Translations under genes and position numbers: made by a program
The notes under the pieces: model-generated
Seen by the model: only the letters and a program-made list of their open reading frames with translations
The model's database searches: none
Told to the model about the DNA's origin: nothing
Part shown: positions 1 through 6,474 of the stretch, piece after piece
Position numbering within the stretch: position 1 is the first letter of the stretch
How the letters are laid out: each line of letters starts with the position of its first letter
NCBI GenBank assembly: GCA_045539425.1
Contig: JAZQFH010000026.1
Coordinates: forward strand, 1 to 26,518
Direction: 5' to 3'
Source of the DNA: RUG14871 sp045539425
GTDB taxonomy: Bacteria > Bacillota_I > Bacilli_A > Erysipelotrichales > Erysipelotrichaceae
DNA length: 26,518 nt

Positions 1-2
1 TT

Positions 3-107
3 TCGAAAGTTGACGAAGCTGAGCTTGAATATAACTTGGCTTTGATGAATAACAGACCAAGAAAATGTATTAACTATTCATCACCATTGGAAGTACTTCA
101 TTCTTAA
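3..107 (+). CDS. IS30-family transposase, C-terminal fragment (5' part outside window)
   Basis: The first reading frame gives a C-terminal tail with the residues NNRPRKCINYSSPLEVL before a TAA stop. This matches the conserved end of IS30-family DDE transposases, where a block of the form LNNRPRKCLGF-TP-EV precedes the stop. Only about 34 residues are visible, so the catalytic DDE core cannot be judged and the gene could be intact or broken upstream of the window. The fragment is followed by a likely IS end and then by the terminator of the next gene, so the element seems to have inserted just downstream of the PTS-like gene. Confidence 0.75.
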   Translation, partial: SKVDEAELEYNLALMNNRPRKCINYSSPLEVLHS

Positions 108-109
108 CA

Positions 110-135
110 TGGTGTTGCGCTTGATTTGACAAATT
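110..135. repeat. Probable right terminal inverted repeat of the IS30-type element
   Basis: Just after the transposase stop the sequence runs TGGTGTTGCGCTTGATTTGACAA. IS30-family ends in Firmicutes often carry a similar TTGCACTTGATTTGACAA-like block close to the transposase stop. The left end is outside the window, so the pairing and the target-site duplication cannot be verified. The exact boundary is a guess. Confidence 0.4.
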
Positions 136-141
136 ATCCAT

Positions 142-168
142 AAAAAAAAGAATGAAGCTAGACTTCAT
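142..168 (-). terminator. Intrinsic terminator of the PTS-like gene, overlapping its stop codon
   Basis: Read on the minus strand, ATGAAG pairs with CTTCAT around a 5-base loop and is followed by TC and eight T. The stem begins inside the last codons of the PTS-like gene and the TAG stop lies in the loop, so the coding end and the terminator are merged. Confidence 0.75.
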
Positions 169-1699
169 CGTCCGACTCCATTCTCTTATTCACTTCTTTT
201 GCTAAAAGGTAACTGATTGCCCCATAACAGATGTCGTAAGTCGTTCTGGATTCAACTACTTTATAGACTCCCTGACTCTTCATCATACGGAAATTCAGCA
301 GTCCGCTGTCTTCCACCTGAAGAATAATCTTTGTTGGTGAGGCGTATATCTTCCGGATGTTTTCCAGTCCGCCGACAGCTTTGATGAAGTTATCGACGTA
401 TTCATCTTTCTTCCCTGTTCCCAAGAAATCCAGACACCAGTTTTCATAATACTGATGTAAGATCAGATAGTAGATTACAGCAAACGCGATTCCAACGCCA
501 GCTGCTTTTATGATGACCATCTCCAGATTTGTGTTACGGATGATCGTCAACAGGTCGATGACACTGCCCGGATTTGCCATATACATCTGTCCGGTAAAGC
601 TATATCCCAAATGAATATTTAGGGCTTCCAGAGTCGCATACACCAGACCGGATGTAATGACATGGAAGAAGAAGAACAGCGGTGTCATGATCAGCAGATA
701 GAGATCAAACGGTAACATGTTCCCGCAGATAATCGACAGCAGGATGGACAGGATCATGAAGATCACATATTTATTCTTTTCGATCTTATCTGTAAATGTT
801 TTGAACGTGGCAAGGATGATTGCCGGTGCGACAAATATGTTATAGATGTAATACGGTGTAATCAGTCGACCGAAGCCGGTATTGTATACACCAGCTGCCT
901 GCTGTGCGGTCCAGACCGGGATATCACCGAAGTAGACGACACTGTTATTGATCCAGGAACCTCCGAGTTCTCCATACCAGAATCTAGAATGAAGCAGAGT
1001 TTCCAAATCAAGAACAGACATGATTTTTTCTACACATCCATAGACAAATAAATTGATAGGATTGCTGATATCTTCAGCAATGAACCTAAATATCAAATTC
1101 AACAAATCAATCAGGTACGGCCACCCATAGGCCACCGCAATTCCAATCAATATCGTTATGACTCCGGTATTGATCAGAGCACTCGCATCTCTATTGATAA
1201 AGGAGAAGCTGCCTGATGCTGGAGCTTTTCTGCTCCGCATATAGAAATATCTTGTAAGACCGGCTGCGATAAATACTGCCAGGAACCCCATGGCGATCGG
1301 ATAACGCATTCCGTTACCGCCGGCACTCAGTGTTGAGGAATCCACCTGCAGCCCCAGTTCCGAGAAATAGAAGCTCGGTTGCAGTGTTCCTTTTGAGAAA
1401 AACATCGTTGTGATATTTAACAGAATATAGGACACTACACCGATAAATACCGGAACCGAGTCCTCATACCTCCTAGACAGGATTTTAATCAATACGAGGA
1501 ACGGAAACAGCTGTATCAGGTAATATCCGAGATACCGGAACATCTCCGCAAATCTTATCACCCATTCGTTACTGATCTTGAAGAACAACTGGAAACTGGG
1601 ACTTAATATCAATCCGCTCATTCCTTTTAGAATACAGGCGATATACAGTAAGACTAGCGGAAAGTACAGAATCTCATAATAAGATTGCCATCGTCTCAT
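158..1699 (-). CDS. PTS EIIC-like membrane protein with degenerate EIIB-like C-terminal domain
   Basis: The 513-residue protein is mostly membrane segments (about residues 10-410) followed by a soluble tail (about 430-513). The middle part, with a GDIPVW block before a long run of membrane segments, resembles EIIC of the glucose/maltose PTS family. The tail has the layout of an EIIB domain (GGLENIRKI, then a beta strand), but the position of the phosphorylated Cys in the usual ACxTRLR motif reads ASPTKII, with Ser454 instead. The EIIC motif GITEPIEF is replaced by GNMLPFDL near residue 326. Both changes argue against normal phosphotransfer. The start was placed at 1699, where GGAAGGTG stands 5 bases upstream; an in-frame ATG 45 bases upstream has no such site. 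It might act as a sensor, a non-phosphorylating transporter or a pseudo-PTS subunit; the substrate is unknown. Confidence 0.8.
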   Translation of the reverse strand: MRRWQSYYEILYFPLVLLYIACILKGMSGLILSPSFQLFFKISNEWVIRFAEMFRYLGYYLIQLFPFLVLIKILSRRYEDSVPVFIGVVSYILLNITTMFFSKGTLQPSFYFSELGLQVDSSTLSAGGNGMRYPIAMGFLAVFIAAGLTRYFYMRSRKAPASGSFSFINRDASALINTGVITILIGIAVAYGWPYLIDLLNLIFRFIAEDISNPINLFVYGCVEKIMSVLDLETLLHSRFWYGELGGSWINNSVVYFGDIPVWTAQQAAGVYNTGFGRLITPYYIYNIFVAPAIILATFKTFTDKIEKNKYVIFMILSILLSIICGNMLPFDLYLLIMTPLFFFFHVITSGLVYATLEALNIHLGYSFTGQMYMANPGSVIDLLTIIRNTNLEMVIIKAAGVGIAFAVIYYLILHQYYENWCLDFLGTGKKDEYVDNFIKAVGGLENIRKIYASPTKIILQVEDSGLLNFRMMKSQGVYKVVESRTTYDICYGAISYLLAKEVNKRMESDDEV

Positions 1700-1720
1700 A
1701 AATTCACCTTCCGTTCTTAT

Positions 1721-1749
1721 ATGATACCACTTCTCACATATCACTTCAA
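1721..1749 (-). promoter_or_regulatory. Promoter of the PTS-like gene
   Basis: On the minus strand TTGAAG (1749-1744) is separated by 17 bases from TATCAT (1726-1721), which is preceded by TGG, an extended -10. It lies about 20 bases upstream of the chosen start codon. Confidence 0.6.
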
Positions 1750-1875
1750 TTTAATCACGAGGCACATGAAACGCTGTGTTTCCGGCTGTCTGTACATAAA
1801 TCTGAACCCTCCCCGTTCGTCTATAGTGAATGTGCCGGTACATTTTCGTGTTCAGAGATATTTCATCTTCATTTT

Positions 1876-1895
1876 TATAATGAATATGAGATAAT
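1876..1895 (+). promoter_or_regulatory. Candidate -10 region for the CYTH gene
   Basis: Two possible -10 boxes lie here: TATAAT at 1876-1881 and TGAGATAAT (an extended -10) at 1887-1895. Neither has a convincing -35. The region from 1700 to 1922 holds no gene that I can support; it seems to be the divergent promoter region of the PTS-like and CYTH genes. Confidence 0.35.
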
Positions 1896-1922
1896 ATGCT
1901 TGCTTTTAAGAGGTATCGCAAT

Positions 1923-2483
1923 ATGCAAACAAATATTGAGCTGGAATATAAAACATTGGTCTCCAGGGAACAATTTATCCTGCTGCAGACGTATTTTGCT
2001 CCACAGGAGCGCAGAATACAAATCAATCACTATTATGATTTTCCTGACTTTTCCCTACTGAAAAGCCATCAAATGGTCCGTGTACGTGAATTTAAGGATT
2101 CCTTCGAATTCACTCTGAAAATGTATGACAAAGACGGCAACCTTCTCGAATTTTCGAAAACAGTATCTGCCAACTCGCTAAACGATCCTGAAATCTCCGC
2201 TTTTCTGAAGGATCACGGCATCGATGTGGAAAATCTCACAGAGAGAGCCTGTCTGAGAACGGACAGATCCATTTACCGTGATGAATACGGTGAACTCTGT
2301 TTTGATATTAATACATATAAGGATAAAACAGATTATGAGATTGAATATGAAATGATCCATAATACTGATCAGTTTTATCAACGCTATCTTTCCATATTAA
2401 AAAAGGCCGATATTGAATATCAGCCTTCCTTACCAAAAGTGATGCGCTGTATTAAAGAATACTATCAAGTATCAGATAATTAA
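1923..2483 (+). CDS. CYTH domain protein (triphosphate tunnel phosphatase-like)
   Basis: The 186-residue protein starts MQTNIELEYK, carrying the ExExK signature that binds the metal-triphosphate in the CYTH superfamily. It is followed by alternating basic and acidic strands typical of the tunnel fold (for example VRVREF, FTLKMY, LRTDRS, YEIEYEM). Firmicute relatives (YjbK type) are thought to hydrolyse inorganic triphosphate or nucleotides; the true substrate is not evident here. The start at 1923 was preferred to an ATG at 1896 because AAGAGGT lies 8 bases upstream of it. The gene is on the + strand, so head-on to replication, and its last 32 bases overlap the convergent gene at 2452-3408. 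No terminator of its own is visible. Confidence 0.82.
   Translation: MQTNIELEYKTLVSREQFILLQTYFAPQERRIQINHYYDFPDFSLLKSHQMVRVREFKDSFEFTLKMYDKDGNLLEFSKTVSANSLNDPEISAFLKDHGIDVENLTERACLRTDRSIYRDEYGELCFDINTYKDKTDYEIEYEMIHNTDQFYQRYLSILKKADIEYQPSLPKVMRCIKEYYQVSDN
2396..2427 (-). terminator. Intrinsic terminator of the PUA-like gene, inside the CYTH coding region
   Basis: On the minus strand AAGGCTGATAT pairs with ATATCGGCCTT (11 pairs, one G-U) around a 3-base loop, followed by a short T tract. It stands 25 bases past the stop of the gene at 2452-3408, and lies wholly within the 3' coding part of the CYTH gene on the other strand. Confidence 0.65.
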
Positions 2484-3408
2484 CGCCTCCGGCATTCAGC
2501 ATCTGTTTCTGCTCCAGAGACAAGGTATTTTCAACCAGCAGGGTTACTTCCACGAAGTAATCCTTTAATTCTTTTCGGAGAATGTTTTTCAGGATTACCG
2601 CATGTCCGGTTAATAACTGAATTTTCTGATTTGTATCTTTTGTGTTTGAGATTAAAGGCACAAAAACCTCTACTCTATGGTTATTTAGGTAGAACAAAGC
2701 TTCTTTTGTTCCCTTCACCATCTCCATGTGGGTATTCTGAGACGCAAATACTTCCAGCATCTGCCTGCAGAGACGGGCAGCTTTTTTCTTCTCCGTTTCA
2801 TTATAGACGGATGCCAGCTGGTTCACTGCGGAGAATACCGTGTGTCTGGCGGAGTCTTCCTCAAAGATGGTATCATCATCTGCAGATTCATTCATCATCC
2901 GCATCCATGTATCGATACCGATTTCCTTCGCCTTATTCAGAATGGAAGTCGTGGCATTCTGATCATCCTTATCCAGATAGAAGAAGCTTTCCACCATATT
3001 GGATACCTGAACTCCGAATTCACTTAAATATATAGGAGCCTGGAAGTATACCACATTTGTTAAATAGAAGCTATTCATCTTTTTCGGGAGGACTTTATCC
3101 TTTGCGACCCGGATCACCGCTTCCTTGAAAGCCTCCTGGGTAGGATAACCGTTCTCCTCTTTATATACATCCCACATCTGGCGGAATGACATCGTATGGC
3201 TTTCTTTGTAGCGGCCATAACCTACGATCCCTTTTTCTCTTACAATTCCCCGTTCTGTTCCTTTCGCAAGGAAAAACAGCAGATCCCCCGGATGGAAATC
3301 TTTCACTTTACGGATCGATCCCGGTCTCCAGAAATTCATGGTTCTGTTTCCGTTTAAACGATGATACTCGATCATTTGCCGGTCTGTAATATAAACGATA
3401 GATGACAT
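2452..3408 (-). CDS. Unrecognised protein with N-terminal PUA/EVE-like domain
   Basis: The 318-residue protein is soluble, with no signal peptide or membrane segment. Its first ~145 residues contain NFWRPG, then PGDLLFF, a GYGR strand and a S-xx-MWDVY---NGYP segment. This pattern resembles the PUA-superfamily domain (EVE/ASCH/SRA-like) that precedes HNH nucleases in some modification-dependent restriction enzymes, where a block like VNFWRPS...GELFLF...GGG is common. The C-terminal ~150 residues (ETEKKKAARLCRQMLEV to the end) show no HNH, PD-(D/E)XK or helicase motif that I recognise. AGGAG stands 6 bases before the ATG. The gene follows recR after a terminator and overlaps the CYTH gene tail to tail. 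A role in sensing a modified base or RNA is possible but unproven. Confidence 0.7.
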   Translation of the reverse strand: MSSIVYITDRQMIEYHRLNGNRTMNFWRPGSIRKVKDFHPGDLLFFLAKGTERGIVREKGIVGYGRYKESHTMSFRQMWDVYKEENGYPTQEAFKEAVIRVAKDKVLPKKMNSFYLTNVVYFQAPIYLSEFGVQVSNMVESFFYLDKDDQNATTSILNKAKEIGIDTWMRMMNESADDDTIFEEDSARHTVFSAVNQLASVYNETEKKKAARLCRQMLEVFASQNTHMEMVKGTKEALFYLNNHRVEVFVPLISNTKDTNQKIQLLTGHAVILKNILRKELKDYFVEVTLLVENTLSLEQKQMLNAGGVNYLILDSIL

Positions 3409-3424
3409 GGTTTCTCCTACATTT

Positions 3425-3430
3425 ATTATA
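3425..3430 (-). promoter_or_regulatory. Candidate -10 of the PUA-like gene
   Basis: TATAAT on the minus strand lies between the recR terminator and the AGGAG of the next gene. The -35 position falls in the terminator stem and is poor (CGATGT), so the promoter is tentative. Confidence 0.4.
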
Positions 3431-3433
3431 GCA

Positions 3434-3464
3434 CAAAAGAAAAAGGAACATCGTTTGATGTTCC
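3434..3464 (-). terminator. Intrinsic terminator after recR
   Basis: GGAACATC pairs with GATGTTCC around a 4-base loop, followed on the minus strand by TTTTTCTTTT. It starts at the base next to the recR stop codon and ends the dnaX-recR transcript. Confidence 0.85.
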
Positions 3465-4052
3465 CTACAGTTTCTGTCTGTTTTCCATCGCCTTGCTCAG
3501 CGTGAGCTCATCCGTATAATCCAGATGTCCTCCCATCGGGAGCCCGTGAGCCAGTCTTGTTACATTTGTTTTATCTTTTAGTATTTTGCCAAGATAAAGT
3601 GCCGTTGTTTCGCCCTCCAGAGTCGGGTTTGTAGCGATAATCACTTCTTCCGTTGTTTCATCTATTCTGTCATTTAGTGACTGAATGTTCAGATCGGACG
3701 GTAAGATTCCCTTATTTGTCGATATAACTCCACCCAGTACATGATATACACCCCGGTATTCTTTCATGCGCTCAATGGCAAGGATGTCTTTCGCTTCCTG
3801 GACCACACAGATGATCTTCTTGTTTCTCGACGGATCTGCGCAGATATCACATACTTCATTCTCTGTCAGATTGCCGCAGCAGCTGCAGGTATGTATTTTA
3901 TTCTTTACATCCATAAGGGCATTGCTGAACTGTTCCACTTCATCCTTTTCCAGATTCATGATCGTCAGGGCATAGCGTTCTGCCGTCTTTTCACCGACAC
4001 CCGGCAGCAGGCGGAATTTCTCTATTAATTGCTGTAATGATTTCGGATACAT
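3465..4052 (-). CDS. recR: Recombination mediator protein RecR
   Basis: RecR works with RecO (and RecF) to load RecA on gapped or single-stranded DNA. The 195-residue protein has the helix-hairpin-helix LPGVGEKTAER near residues 16-26, a four-Cys zinc finger (C56, C59, C68, C71), and a Toprim domain with IIATNPTLEGETTALYL. The length is normal for the family (about 198). Its start lies only 1 base after the dnaX stop, so the two are co-transcribed and probably translationally coupled. In most bacteria a YbaB/EbfC nucleoid protein gene sits between dnaX and recR; here it is missing. Confidence 0.97.
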   Translation of the reverse strand: MYPKSLQQLIEKFRLLPGVGEKTAERYALTIMNLEKDEVEQFSNALMDVKNKIHTCSCCGNLTENEVCDICADPSRNKKIICVVQEAKDILAIERMKEYRGVYHVLGGVISTNKGILPSDLNIQSLNDRIDETTEEVIIATNPTLEGETTALYLGKILKDKTNVTRLAHGLPMGGHLDYTDELTLSKAMENRQKL

Positions 4053-4053
4053 T

Positions 4054-5793
4054 TTACTCTCCCATCATCTCATACTGACCCTTGCCAAACAGATTATCCA
4101 GTTTGTTTTCGATTTCTGATGTTTCTTCTTTCGGCTGTTCCGTAAGGATTTCTACCGGTTTCGGCAGTGTCTTGTTTTTCAGTCTGTCGCGGAATGTCTC
4201 TACCAGAGCGGAGAATCTGTCATTCGTCACCGCAAAGATAACCTGCTCCGTTCCGAGCATTTTAATAAAGATTTCGCGGAATACCGGGTCTTTCTTTACA
4301 CTGTTAAGAAAATCGCATGTAGTGGCGTGTTTTGCCGTGAGAATCGCATAATTGTTTCCGCAGGCACTTGCCTGGCATTCACGCAACGCGGATACAAACT
4401 TCACATACTTATCCTGCAGCGCCATCTCATTTAACATGAACCAGCTGTCAGACATTTCCTTCTTCTTCTGCTTATTTGCGCCGACTAAAAGGCCAAGCAG
4501 ATATTCATCGCTGTATTCCTCTGTCTTCGCATCCGTTTGGATTACAGGTTCTTCCTTTTTGTCCTCTAATTCAATCGTTATCTGTTCGTTTTTTTGTTCT
4601 TCCGCCTGAATTACGGGCTTTTTCTCTTCTCTCACTTCTACCGGCCTTACTTCAGGCTTCTTTTCCGTTACCGGTGCTTCCTGTGAACGCACAAAGGTAA
4701 TTTTCTCTTTTCCTGTGTTTACCACATGAATCATTTTCAATAAAGCAATCTCGAATGTTGATGCGGCATTTGCGGAATAGCGGTACTGGTTTCCGGTATC
4801 CACCAAGACATCGATCCATTTCAGCAGCTCATCCGTGCTTACTTTTCCCAGAAGTTCTTCCGTGTCCTGTACCGTAATATCTCTCAGGAATTTACGTTCT
4901 CTTGTCTGTTCATAGATCACACACTGTTTGGCGATTTCAAGAAGGTCGTTCGTAAATCTCTTAATATCCGTTCCCGATCCGGCCAGACTGGTACTCAGAT
5001 CCAATACAGCTTCCGTATTCTGATCTGCAATCTTATTCAGCATTTCAAAACGTGTATGTTTTGATGTGATTCCATAGATCTGATAAACAGCATCCAGGGT
5101 TACCTTTTCCGGCGAATAGGCAATCACCTGGTCCAGAATGCTCAGCGCATCGCGAAGACCGCCATCTGCCAGGAAGCTGATTTCTTCCAGTGCTTCCTGC
5201 TCATATTCGATATGTTCGTTATTCAGAATATAGATCAGCCGTTCCGTGATATCCTTCTGAGACACCTTTTCAAAATCGAACCGCTGACATCTCGAGATAA
5301 TTGTCGGAAGAACCTTCTGCGGATCCGTTGTAGCCAGGATAAAGATGGCGTGGGAAGGTGGTTCTTCCAGCGTCTTCAGCAATGTATTAAAGGAACTGTT
5401 GGAAAGCATATGCACTTCGTCGATGATATATACCTTATATTTTCCCTGTAAAGGTGCATATTTCACCTTATCGATCAAATCTCTGGTTGTATCTACCGTT
5501 CCGTAACTGGCACCGTCGATTTCGATGATATCCGGATGCGTTCCCTCCTGGATCATGCGGCAGCTTGCACATTCGTTACATGGACGTACCGTATCGTTTT
5601 CACAGTTGATGGCTTTGGCAAGAATACGTGCGATAGTTGTCTTTCCGGTTCCTCTCGGTCCGCAGAAAAGGTATGCGTGAGCAATTTTATTCTTTTCAAT
5701 TGCGTTACGCAGTGTTTTCACGATATATTTCTGTCCTACCACTTCATCAAAAGTGTTTGGTCGATATGTCCTGTACAGTGCCTGGTATGCCAT
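4054..5793 (-). CDS. dnaX: DNA polymerase III subunit tau (and possibly gamma)
   Basis: The clamp-loader ATPase organises the replisome and loads the beta clamp. The 579-residue protein has Walker A GPRGTGKTT at 45-53, zinc-module cysteines C64, C72, C75 and C78, and the Walker B-like DEVHML. The ATPase and lid domains occupy about 1-240, the collar about 240-365. A charged, Glu/Lys-rich linker (about 370-430) leads to the polymerase-binding tau domain. A run of seven A in the linker (codons 400-402) may cause frameshifting, see separate entry. AGAGGA lies upstream of the start. It is followed directly by recR. Confidence 0.97.
   Translation of the reverse strand: MAYQALYRTYRPNTFDEVVGQKYIVKTLRNAIEKNKIAHAYLFCGPRGTGKTTIARILAKAINCENDTVRPCNECASCRMIQEGTHPDIIEIDGASYGTVDTTRDLIDKVKYAPLQGKYKVYIIDEVHMLSNSSFNTLLKTLEEPPSHAIFILATTDPQKVLPTIISRCQRFDFEKVSQKDITERLIYILNNEHIEYEQEALEEISFLADGGLRDALSILDQVIAYSPEKVTLDAVYQIYGITSKHTRFEMLNKIADQNTEAVLDLSTSLAGSGTDIKRFTNDLLEIAKQCVIYEQTRERKFLRDITVQDTEELLGKVSTDELLKWIDVLVDTGNQYRYSANAASTFEIALLKMIHVVNTGKEKITFVRSQEAPVTEKKPEVRPVEVREEKKPVIQAEEQKNEQITIELEDKKEEPVIQTDAKTEEYSDEYLLGLLVGANKQKKKEMSDSWFMLNEMALQDKYVKFVSALRECQASACGNNYAILTAKHATTCDFLNSVKKDPVFREIFIKMLGTEQVIFAVTNDRFSALVETFRDRLKNKTLPKPVEILTEQPKEETSEIENKLDNLFGKGQYEMMGE
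4571..4596 (-). promoter_or_regulatory. Candidate frameshift / slippage site in dnaX
   Basis: On the coding strand codons 400-402 read CAA AAA AAC, so A7 contains the heptamer A AAA AAC in the correct phase for -1 slippage. After a -1 shift the ribosome reads CGA ACA GAT AAC GAT and stops at TGA (4573-4571), giving about 407 residues. If one A is lost from the mRNA, TAA is met at 4580-4578. Both products would end near the point where the E. coli gamma form ends. No strong downstream hairpin is evident. Confidence 0.45.
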
Positions 5794-5820
5794 GTTATCT
5801 TCCTCTTTTATCTACTTATC

Positions 5821-5829
5821 ATTATATCA
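5821..5829 (-). promoter_or_regulatory. Promoter of dnaX-recR (extended -10)
   Basis: On the minus strand TGATATAAT forms an extended -10 about 30 bases before the dnaX start. The -35 (CCAAAA) is poor. It lies between the tadA stop and the dnaX start. Confidence 0.5.
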
Positions 5830-5835
5830 AACTTA

Positions 5836-6309
5836 TTATTCCTTTTTGGTTTGATTCCTCAATTGTTTAAAGAATTCCTTCAGAACAGCAGAACATTCTT
5901 CTTCCAGCACTCCGGATACTACTTCCGGGTGGTGGTTATATCCTTTTACCTCGTATAAACTGATCAGGCTGTCTACACTCCCCGCCTTCGGATCTTTTGC
6001 GCCGTAATATACCTTTTTAATACGTGATTGCAATATAGCCCCCGCGCACATCGGACACGGCTCCAGAGTCACATAGATTTCCGCATTATCCAGTCTCCAG
6101 TCCCCTGTTTTCCGGTTTGCTTTCTGTATGGCCATTAATTCCGCGTGGGCCAGAGCTGATTTGGAAGAAATACGGAGATTGTGCCCTCTTCCGACGATTT
6201 TGTCATCCATGACAACAACAGCGCCGATCGGCACCTCATTTTTCTCCCATGCTTTTTTGGCCTCTTTTAAAGCCTCACGCATATATTTTTCTTCTCTGCT
6301 CAGTTTCAT
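5836..6309 (-). CDS. tadA: tRNA-specific adenosine deaminase TadA
   Basis: TadA converts A34 to inosine in the anticodon of tRNA-Arg(ACG). The 157-residue protein has the zinc-dependent deaminase motifs HAE (H55, E57, the catalytic proton shuttle) and PCPMC (C85, C88). The start at 6309 (MKLSREEKYM) was chosen because it lies just past the SRP RNA terminator; the in-frame ATG at 6336 would lie inside the SRP RNA gene. The ribosome site is weak (AAAGAG, 3 bases before the ATG). Transcription may depend on read-through from the SRP RNA gene. The serS-ffs-tadA-dnaX order resembles that of Bacillus subtilis. Confidence 0.94.
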   Translation of the reverse strand: MKLSREEKYMREALKEAKKAWEKNEVPIGAVVVMDDKIVGRGHNLRISSKSALAHAELMAIQKANRKTGDWRLDNAEIYVTLEPCPMCAGAILQSRIKKVYYGAKDPKAGSVDSLISLYEVKGYNHHPEVVSGVLEEECSAVLKEFFKQLRNQTKKE

Positions 6310-6323
6310 ACGCTCTTTATAAT

Positions 6324-6403
6324 AAAAAAGGTACACACAAGTAGGGATTTGTATGGCTGCTTCCTTCCGGCCCTGACCAGATTGAAATATACTTGTTGTA
6401 CCG
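6324..6403 (-). ncRNA. ffs: Signal recognition particle RNA (small bacterial type)
   Basis: The minus strand carries GGTCAGGGCCGGAAGGAAGC, the highly conserved helix-8 core of SRP RNA with its GGAA tetraloop and asymmetric loop that binds Ffh. The ends pair: GGTACA with TGTACC, and ACAAGTA with TACTTGT. A T6 tract follows the closing strand at 6329-6324. A TATAAT lies 7 bases upstream of the presumed 5' end, so the RNA is only about 75-80 bases long, of the 4.5S type without an Alu domain. Confidence 0.93.
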
Positions 6404-6409
6404 ATACCT

Positions 6410-6415
6410 ATTATA
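6410..6415 (-). promoter_or_regulatory. -10 box of the SRP RNA gene
   Basis: A perfect TATAAT on the minus strand lies 7 bases upstream of the predicted SRP RNA start. The -35 region is only a T-rich stretch (TTTTCT at 17-base spacing). Confidence 0.6.
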
Positions 6416-6427
6416 CCTCAATCACCT

Positions 6428-6456
6428 CAAAAAGAAAAGCCGCTGATTCAGCGGCT
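6428..6456 (-). terminator. Intrinsic terminator of serS
   Basis: AGCCGCTGA pairs with its complement TCAGCGGCT, and is followed on the minus strand by TTTTCTTTTT. It lies directly past the parS site at the end of serS. Confidence 0.85.
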
Positions 6457-6458
6457 GA

Positions 6459-6474
6459 TGTTTCACGTGAAACA
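6459..6474. promoter_or_regulatory. parS site (ParB-binding centromere)
   Basis: TGTTTCACGTGAAACA is a perfect 16-base palindrome and matches the bacterial parS consensus TGTTNCACGTGAAACA. It abuts the serS stop codon. ParB nucleates here, spreads with CTP and recruits SMC to the origin region. The site lies about 13 kb left of the origin. Confidence 0.93.

Noticed and set aside
1751..2026. Minus-strand open frame across the PTS-CYTH gap
   Set aside because: No ribosome site, no recognisable domain, and it overlaps the promoter region and the N-terminal code of the CYTH gene.
4460..4480. Lys-rich stretch KQKKKEM in dnaX as the frameshift site
   Set aside because: The codons are AAG/AAA mixtures without an in-phase slippery heptamer, unlike the A7 at 4589-4595.
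6310..6336. tadA start at 6336
   Set aside because: It would place the first codons inside the SRP RNA gene and its T tract, and adds residues not seen in TadA proteins.
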